Source: Epiperipatus broadwayi (Eukaryota; Onychophora; Udeonychophora; Euonychophora; Peripatidae). Taken from it: a stretch of DNA of 64,000 nucleotides. Location of the stretch: contig JAQFVV010006270.1 in NCBI GenBank assembly GCA_028023455.1, positions 4,366,834 to 4,430,833 on the forward strand, written 5' to 3'. Positions 57,940 to 64,000 of this stretch are shown here, one piece after another; within the stretch, counting starts at the first letter, position 1, and every line of letters begins with the position of its first letter. The notes beneath the pieces are model-generated. The model was not told the DNA's origin and ran no database searches. It saw nothing but the letters and a program-made list of their open reading frames with translations. Both the position numbers and the translations under genes were made by a program.

Positions 57940-59165
57940 ACACAATCACCATTTCCTATGCTGAAACAAGGTGTTAAACAATGTGATGTGATGTGATGTA
58001 TTGTGGCTTCTCCTTAAACGAAGTCAAGAATATCTCAGCAATTATGCCCAGATACACCTGTTAGCCACTTTATTTTCCATTCCCCACTCTAAATTTTCCC
58101 ATAATCTGCTCTATCCCATTTCCACAACATAATCTTTGTCAACCCTATAACCTTTATATCTAAATCCCCCATATCTTTTCCCAAACCCAGCATAAAAACC
58201 AATAATTCACTTTCTGTATATTCACTTTTTTCATATTTATTCTTCCATAACTTCATTATATGTACCCTTTCTATTTTCAAGCATTTACATTCAATTAACA
58301 GATGCCGAATATTTTCTATTCCTTCCTTACATAATTTACAAAATAAATCACCCATTTTTTTCCATTTACATGTATACTCTCTTGTTGTTAAAGATCCCGT
58401 TCGAGCCTTAAACAATAAACTACTTTCCTTACTATTATCATAAATTAACTCGCATCCAATATTCCGTTTACTTCTATATATATTTAAACTCTTCTTACCC
58501 TCCATACTAGTTCTCCATCTCTCCAACTCCCTATTTTTTATTAATGCTTCTATTCTTTTATCCCATTCCTTACCACTATAACACTCAACAATCCTCCCAA
58601 CACAATCATCCCACCTTTTTATACAATATACTGATATAAATTCTTTATCCAAATCTTTTGCATACCGCATTACCTTTCTCACCCATCTTGTTACTTGCCC
58701 TTTACTCATAACCCAATTAAACACTATTTTGGCTATTCTTTTACTATCCATAAACTGCAACCTACCAAACATTTTCATTTTACTTTTTGCATTTCTCATA
58801 TAAAAACTTGACCATCCCATTTCTCCTTGAATTGCCTCCTTTGCTGTCCACATCTCTGCATCTAATGCATGTCTTCCTACTTCCATTTGTACTTTCTCTA
58901 AATAATCTAAAACCCTTTTACTAACACATAATGCATCATTACCATATGTTAACCCTGCTACTGCAACTCCCTTCACAATTCTAGCTACATCATATTTATT
59001 ATATGAAAATACTGTTAGTTTCTTTACCAAACCCTTGCTTTGACAAACTATTCTTACCATAGCGCCACCTAGTGCAAGCCATAGTAATCAATGAATGCAA
59101 AAAGGTTTGTGTATAAAATTTCCTATCTAATGCCTACTGTATGGAGTATTTGTCATTATTTTAAC
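57940..59165 (+). repeat. Second family F4 copy, split by LINE copy 2
   Basis: The F4 start (CACACAATCACCATTTCCTA, 57940-57975) is followed by the LINE (57981-59040). F4 then resumes at about 59055 (CATAGCGCCACCTAGTGCAA, GCCATAGTAATCAATGAATG, GTATAAAATTTCC), ending with a TACTGTATGGAGTATTTGTC segment that is the inverse of the F4 start. Confidence 0.8.
57981..59040 (-). pseudogene. 5'-truncated LINE copy 2, C-terminal region with intact frame
   Basis: The minus strand is open for about 320 codons from KGLVKKLTVFSYNKYDVARI through GDALCVS-like sequence, EMGWSSFYMRNAKSKMKMFG, VMSKGQVTRWVRKVMRYAKD and the knuckle CKLCKEGIENIRHLLIEC to the end. It is the same element as copy 1 (about nine in ten bases agree by eye) but truncated further 5', so the catalytic FADD box is absent. 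The first residues of the open frame (MVRIVCQS) come from flanking sequence. One codon is missing near ARIVKG compared with ARIIWKG. The 3' end has the same (ACATC)n tail. It cannot move on its own. Confidence 0.9.
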
Positions 59166-59450
59166 TATAAAAAAGATTCATAATGACAAGAGCTATTGTA
59201 TTTAATAAACAAGTTAAAATTTGATTTATTTCTCAGAATAAATAAAAAAAAGTCAAAATTTATATTTGTGTAAAAGTGCTACACGAAAGAAGACCTAAAC
59301 AATGCAAAAAGCATATGATCAAACAGTAATAAAATCTTTTAAAATTCTACACATTCTAAAGGCGGGATGAAAGCACAAATACACACACACAGAATTAAAT
59401 ACTGAAGTAATTTTTAATCTTACAATATATATATATTTATGTTAAGTGAT
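59166..59450. other. AT-rich stretch, nothing recognised
   Basis: No element was recognised. Confidence 0.45.
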
Positions 59451-59577
59451 CTGCAAACAACGAGGTTTTTTTTTTATATATGTCAAAGCGTCGGCCGGGA
59501 AGTGAACCCGGGACAACTGCTTGGAAGGCAGCTTATGCTGATCACTCGGCCACCAACGCTTGACTGCAAACAACGAG
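59451..59577 (-). repeat. tRNA-Gly(TCC)-type SINE with perfect 14-bp target duplication
   Basis: CTGCAAACAACGAG occurs exactly at 59451-59464 and 59564-59577. The minus strand reads GCGTTGGTGGCCGAGTGATC, GCTGCCTTCCAAGCAG (anticodon TCC) and CCCGGGTTCACTTCCCGGCC, then GACGCTTTGACATATATA and an A run. The acceptor stem GCGTTGG/CCGACGC pairs. The target duplication and A tail show a retroposed copy, not a tRNA gene. Confidence 0.95.
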
Positions 59578-60149
59578 ATTTTGTTGATTCCTATTATCAA
59601 GTTTTTTTATTTTATTTAAAAAAAGCAATACATGAAATATGTATATAAATATAAAAACAATAGAAAGAATCAGAGAATCTCTATCAGCTTATTGTGAAAA
59701 TAAGATACTGGGTGTTACATATGATAGAACTTTCTGTTTCAAGGAAACTTCTTTAACGACTATGTCAAATCCTCAAATAACTCTAAACATAAGTCAAAAT
59801 AGTATGAACATTATATTAAGCACATTTTATTTGGCTTATGCAAAATTATTAAAAATAAAATACGTACAATTATTAAATGTGATGCTTTTATAGCCAATAA
59901 GCATCCACATCATCACATTCTGGATATTAGGAATTATAATTAATTCCATTTTCAAAAAAATAATTTTTAGCATATAAATTTGTAAAAAAAAATGTTATGT
60001 ATTTGAAAATAACAGAAATATCGATAGGAGCTTAATTATTTCCACTTTATATAAATCTCATCAACTGAATTAAATATACATATAACAGGACCACTTATGC
60101 AACTGAGTACATTATATTTTTGAGATATACTGTTAAACAACAATAAATT
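59578..60149. other. AT-rich stretch, nothing recognised
   Basis: The plus-strand frame at 59639-59893 has no domain. Confidence 0.45.
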
Positions 60150-60700
60150 TCTGACTAAATTGAATGATATATATATAATTCATTTAACAATGGTATGTCC
60201 AAACCAATATAAAACATTATCATCGTCATCATTTTCAATCATCACTGATCTATTGCATAATGAAGATCTATCCAAATTTAATTCACAACACATAACCAAA
60301 CTTTCTTTTTCATCTACACAACTCACATGTGGTCTATTTCTAGGTCTTTTATAATCTCTTAGGATTCAATTCAAAACATTAACTGTTTATCTATGATTAT
60401 CTCTCTTCTACCAATATGTTCAGTTCAGTACTATTTCAATCTCATAATTCTTTTAAAAATTTGATTCTCCATGTATTTTGTTTTAGATCTTTTCTTGTTA
60501 CTCATAACATATATCTCTCCATAGTTTACTGAGTAATCCTTGCATTGTTCCTCTGTTAAATGTCCAAGTCTCAGATCCATATGTAAGAAATGGTAAAACA
60601 CATCCTATTAAAAATCTTCCTTTTCAAACACATAGACATATTTCATTTTAATATCAAGTTATTTTCACCCAAATCACACTATTTGAATTTCATTTTATAA
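60150..60700 (-). pseudogene. Degraded LINE reverse transcriptase C-terminal remnant
   Basis: Across frames the minus strand reads GRFLIGCVLPFLTYGSETWT (about 60625-60565), matching the Y.SE.WT block of LINE C-termini. Further on (about 60370-60270) it reads LNPKRL and RPRNRPH-like sequence with stops, then LDRSSL. It is the same kind of remnant as 14120-14560, but better preserved. Confidence 0.55.
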
Positions 60701-62009
60701 CTAGTTTCATCTACTATATTTCATATGTATTAATAATCTGACCAATATATTTGTGGTTATTACTTTAGTTTTTTTTTTATATAACAATCACTACTTTTAA
60801 AAAAATATGTCCAATTGTTTAAAAACTATTTATTATACTCAATATAGAGAATGAAGTTATCACAATTTTACAAAAAAAAAATATTTCAGAATTTAAGTTT
60901 AAAAAAAAAACAATTTTCTTTCATAGACTGTTCTATTATCAGTACTGTCCTTAATATAAGTCATATCTTTGCTATGAGCTTTACACTTCAGGAATCACAT
61001 ACTTTGAGCCTTCCAAAATTAAATGAATTAATTATAATAATTAAGATATCAAATTTCAAAATATGAATAATCAGCAGAAATGTGAAATGTTGTAATATAT
61101 AGTTTTCTGAGAAATTTTTTTTTTACAAATGGCTGTATTTAAATGCTTTTATTGAGGTAGAAAAATTGGTTTGATGACTGTTAAATTTTTATCTTTTCCA
61201 AGTTAAAATGAAATTTTAAAATCGAAGTTTAATATATTTAAATTCAATAGAATTGCTTGAAATCTGGTATATAATTAAGTAATATCAGCCTAATCCACAT
61301 GGGACACTCATCTTTCTGAATAAAGCACTTAGTTTCTTTGATATTGAACATAAGGTGGAAAAATATTAAAAATATTCAATAATTTCATGTAACATGGTTA
61401 AAATTATTCTTAGAACTTTCATTTGTTTTAAATAAGACTCGCAAGAGGGTGACATAAAGATTTTTTTCTTTCAATTTAACCAATCCATTTAGTCAAGTGA
61501 TGGACCCATGTCCGAGAAATCTAGAGATTAAATTTGCATTTTCATCCTCTACTGAGAAATTTGCTACCATTTTTTACTGCTTTAAAATTCATGTATATTT
61601 TTTTGGTAATATTTTAATTTCAAAAAAATTCAAAAGATGTCTGGATAATCAAATAATTGGGAATTTCAAAGTATCTCAAACCACACATTGATGTCTAGTC
61701 ATGGTATATTAACCTTTCCGTTGGTCACTTTATTTATTGGCCGAATGAGGTAAAACTCTAAACTTTTAATTGGTCAATTCACAAACTCTTTGATAGAAAT
61801 ATATTCATCTTTTAATGTTATATTAATTTTAGTTTCATTTGCAAAAAGTATATTAATTATTTGTAACGTTATGAAAGTAAACGAAAGTTTTTTCAAAAAT
61901 ATATTTTTATTTGTAATTATAGAAATATTCAAAATCGGAAAAATCAAAGAAAAGATTGTAGCAAATTACAAGCAATGCAAACGTCATTTATATCCCTCCC
62001 AGATTTACG
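60701..62009. other. AT-rich stretch, nothing recognised
   Basis: No gene or known repeat. Short frames have no domain. No further zinc-finger exon was found on the minus strand here. Confidence 0.45.
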
Positions 62010-62376
62010 TTATAAAAAAGTTAAGAATTTTTTAGTAAAATCTTAGCGTTTTTCTAAAAATAATTATATTTTCAGCATATTTTAACCAAAATACATTATA
62101 ATATGTAAATAAATGCCAGAAAAATATTCTAAAACATTAATCTTTGTTTGAAAATCAAATAAACAGCTTGGGGCAATCTAAACTCTTGACAGGATGTCAA
62201 AATTGTTGCTACGGCTGGTTTCTTTTTCAATTTACAATCGTATAAAGTATACAATTTTTTAATAAAACCTTACTACTTTTTTAAAATAGCTATATTTTCA
62301 GCAGATTTTATGAAAATAATTTATATGTACGAAAAATAATAAAAAAAAACACTCTAAAACATATATTTTCAGCGGT
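62010..62376. repeat. Diverged direct repeat pair
   Basis: Two blocks (about 62010-62145 and 62237-62376) share, in order, AAGAATTTTTTA/CAATTTTTTAAT, TAAAAT or AAAACCTTA, TATATTTTCAGCA and ATTCTAAAACAT/CTCTAAAACAT. They look like an old tandem duplication or two copies of one AT-rich element. Confidence 0.55.
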
Positions 62377-63850
62377 AAAAAATATTTATCATCAGTCTCT
62401 TTTTGACCAAATAATCATCAGCCAATCAGCGTTGAGAATGGATGGCCCAGCCAATAAGTGTTGACCTTCTTCTTTTGTTTGACTTAAAATACCCCTAGTA
62501 TTGATTTTTTACTTGTAAAATAATTCAAGATAGGACAGCATCTTACGGGACTTTTTCTAAGCTTTCCAACAAGTATAAAATCATCACTGTAACTCAAAAA
62601 ACGGCTGATTTAAAGCAATTTAAAGCCATCAATGCAAATTTGTGTTGAACCCTAAAGAAAGGTTAAGTGATCTTGAACTTCCCAAGATTATTTTGAGAAA
62701 ATATTATGATGGTCTAAAAACTTGATTTTTTGGAAAGTTTATGCTTATCTTTGTATCGCAATTGTGCAATAATTATTAGAAATCAAAAATATATATTATT
62801 ACATATTTATTTTTTACAGAAATGTTTTCTTTTTAGATATAAAGGAATATGTTCTTCTGTGTAACATTAGCATAGAGATTAAGGCCACTGGAAATACAAC
62901 TGTCTAAAAATGATGACACTCAGTTATAATATTTAGCGATATTATAAAAATTATAAAAACAATTTAAGATTTTAAAGCATAAATTGATAGATTTTGCAAA
63001 CTATATCTGCTTTACCTGAAATTTGATGACAGCACATTGTTTTGATTAAAATCTAATTTTTAAAATAATTCTGAAAATCAAATATGATTTTTAATAATTT
63101 ATTTAATTTCTAAACAAAAATATCTATCAAATGAGGCCAAATTTATTATATTCTGATAAATAATAATGATTTAATATTAAAGTGAAAGTTGAAAGCTTAA
63201 ATCTAATGAGAACAAAGAAATCTGTCTGATTACAGAAGGGTTAATAACATTTTATAACATTTTAAAATCAATATTTAATATGTTAAGTTCAATATAACTT
63301 GTTGAAATTTTGTATGATTTGTTTAAAATATCTATGAAACTGATAGAACATATTAATTTTTTTAATAAGTCATTTAGTTTCTTTGATAGGAAGAATGAGA
63401 GAAATAATTTAAATAATGCTCACTATCAATTTTGTTACAAATGCAAACTTAATTTAAGTGATAAGAAAGTTGTTTATAATATAGTTTTGTTTAAAACATT
63501 TTTTTAAAAATAAAAAAACTAACAAAATGTAAGCATTTAAAAAATAAAAAATTTCCAATCAAAATAAAAATGTTAAACATTTTTCACTTAAAAGAATATT
63601 CCATATTTTTAATCATTTGTATGCACATATATTATTATGTACATATAGTAAATAGAATATATACATAAGGGGTATACATTTTAACTTGCAGGAGATATCA
63701 AACGTAAGTGTCCAGTCAATTTAAAATATGATAGATTTACATTTTCATTTACTGTACGAAAACTAAAAACTTAAAAATAATAGATATTTTTTTTATACAT
63801 TAAATGCTTTTATTGGCCATATACTAAAAAAAATTGTTTCTTCAATGATA
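62377..63850. other. AT-rich stretch, nothing recognised
   Basis: A slightly GC-richer patch near 62405-62470 (GCCAATCAGCGTTGAGAATG) holds a CCAAT box, but no gene start follows. Confidence 0.45.
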
Positions 63851-64000
63851 ATTGGAGTTTTAGATTTAACTTGAAATAAAAGCATGGAGGGGGGGCAGAA
63901 ATTAAGTCAATCAATATTTTTTATAACAAGAGATTGACTTAATTAATTTCTGAACCCCTCCCCTTCATGATTTTATTTCACATTAAATCTAAAACCTCTA
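63851..64000. mobile_element. Foldback element cut by the window end
   Basis: Arms 63855-63920 and 63932-63999 are inverted copies. They share TTTTAGATTTAA, TTGAAATAAAA or GTGAAATAAAA, GGAGGGG and CAGAAATTAAGTCAATC. The loop is about 15 bp. The true right end lies beyond the window. Confidence 0.85.

Noticed and set aside
59475-59562. Functional tRNA-Gly(TCC) gene
   Set aside because: It folds as a tRNA, but the D-arm and the anticodon-stem flank carry changes, an A tail follows, and a perfect 14-bp target duplication marks it as a SINE.

Overview
The window is AT-rich, repeat-dense genomic DNA from an animal. It has GT-AG introns of very unequal length (75 bp and about 20 kb), non-LTR retrotransposon debris, tRNA-derived SINEs, two DNA transposon remnants and many inverted-repeat (foldback) elements. 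Nothing looks bacterial, organellar or viral. The best guess for the host is an invertebrate, possibly a chelicerate, but this is inference from base composition and repeat style only.

One host gene is supported. It is a C2H2 zinc-finger gene on the minus strand, and its finger layout and linkers resemble ZNF236. Three exons are visible: 57258-57394, 37176-37303 and the large terminal exon 32941-37100. The splice phases agree at both junctions and give 1,474 residues with about 24 complete fingers. The 5' part of the gene lies beyond 57394 and was not found, so it probably lies outside the window. The terminal exon carries a mirror-ordered set of finger clusters (A-B-C-C'-B'-A').

The 20 kb intron (37304-57257) holds SINEs, foldback elements, one LINE copy and a GC-richer, non-repetitive block at about 45352-45612. 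That block has clustered homeodomain, TALE, POU and SOX-like motifs and is the best candidate for a conserved regulatory element.

The 3' side of the gene (1-32940) is a transposon graveyard. It contains Tx1/L1-like LINE fragments (1-345, 17400-17990, 25836-26126), remnants of other LINE lineages (766-1190, 14120-14560, 22730-23235, 23500-24030, 26215-26580), a mariner-like element (15132-16131), a Tigger/pogo-like element (20179-21082) and large foldbacks at 10.3-12.0 kb, 12.4-12.8 kb, 13.5-13.8 kb and 27.1-29.5 kb. The side beyond 57394 holds a second LINE copy, a SINE with a perfect 14-bp target-site duplication, another LINE remnant and a foldback cut by the window end.

The repeats are heavily nested. 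A LINE sits inside one arm of a foldback while the opposite arm keeps the uninterrupted sequence, SINEs sit inside foldbacks, and a roughly 600-bp foldback is flanked by a 14-bp direct repeat. These nestings allow relative dating. No functional RNA gene or CRISPR array was found.
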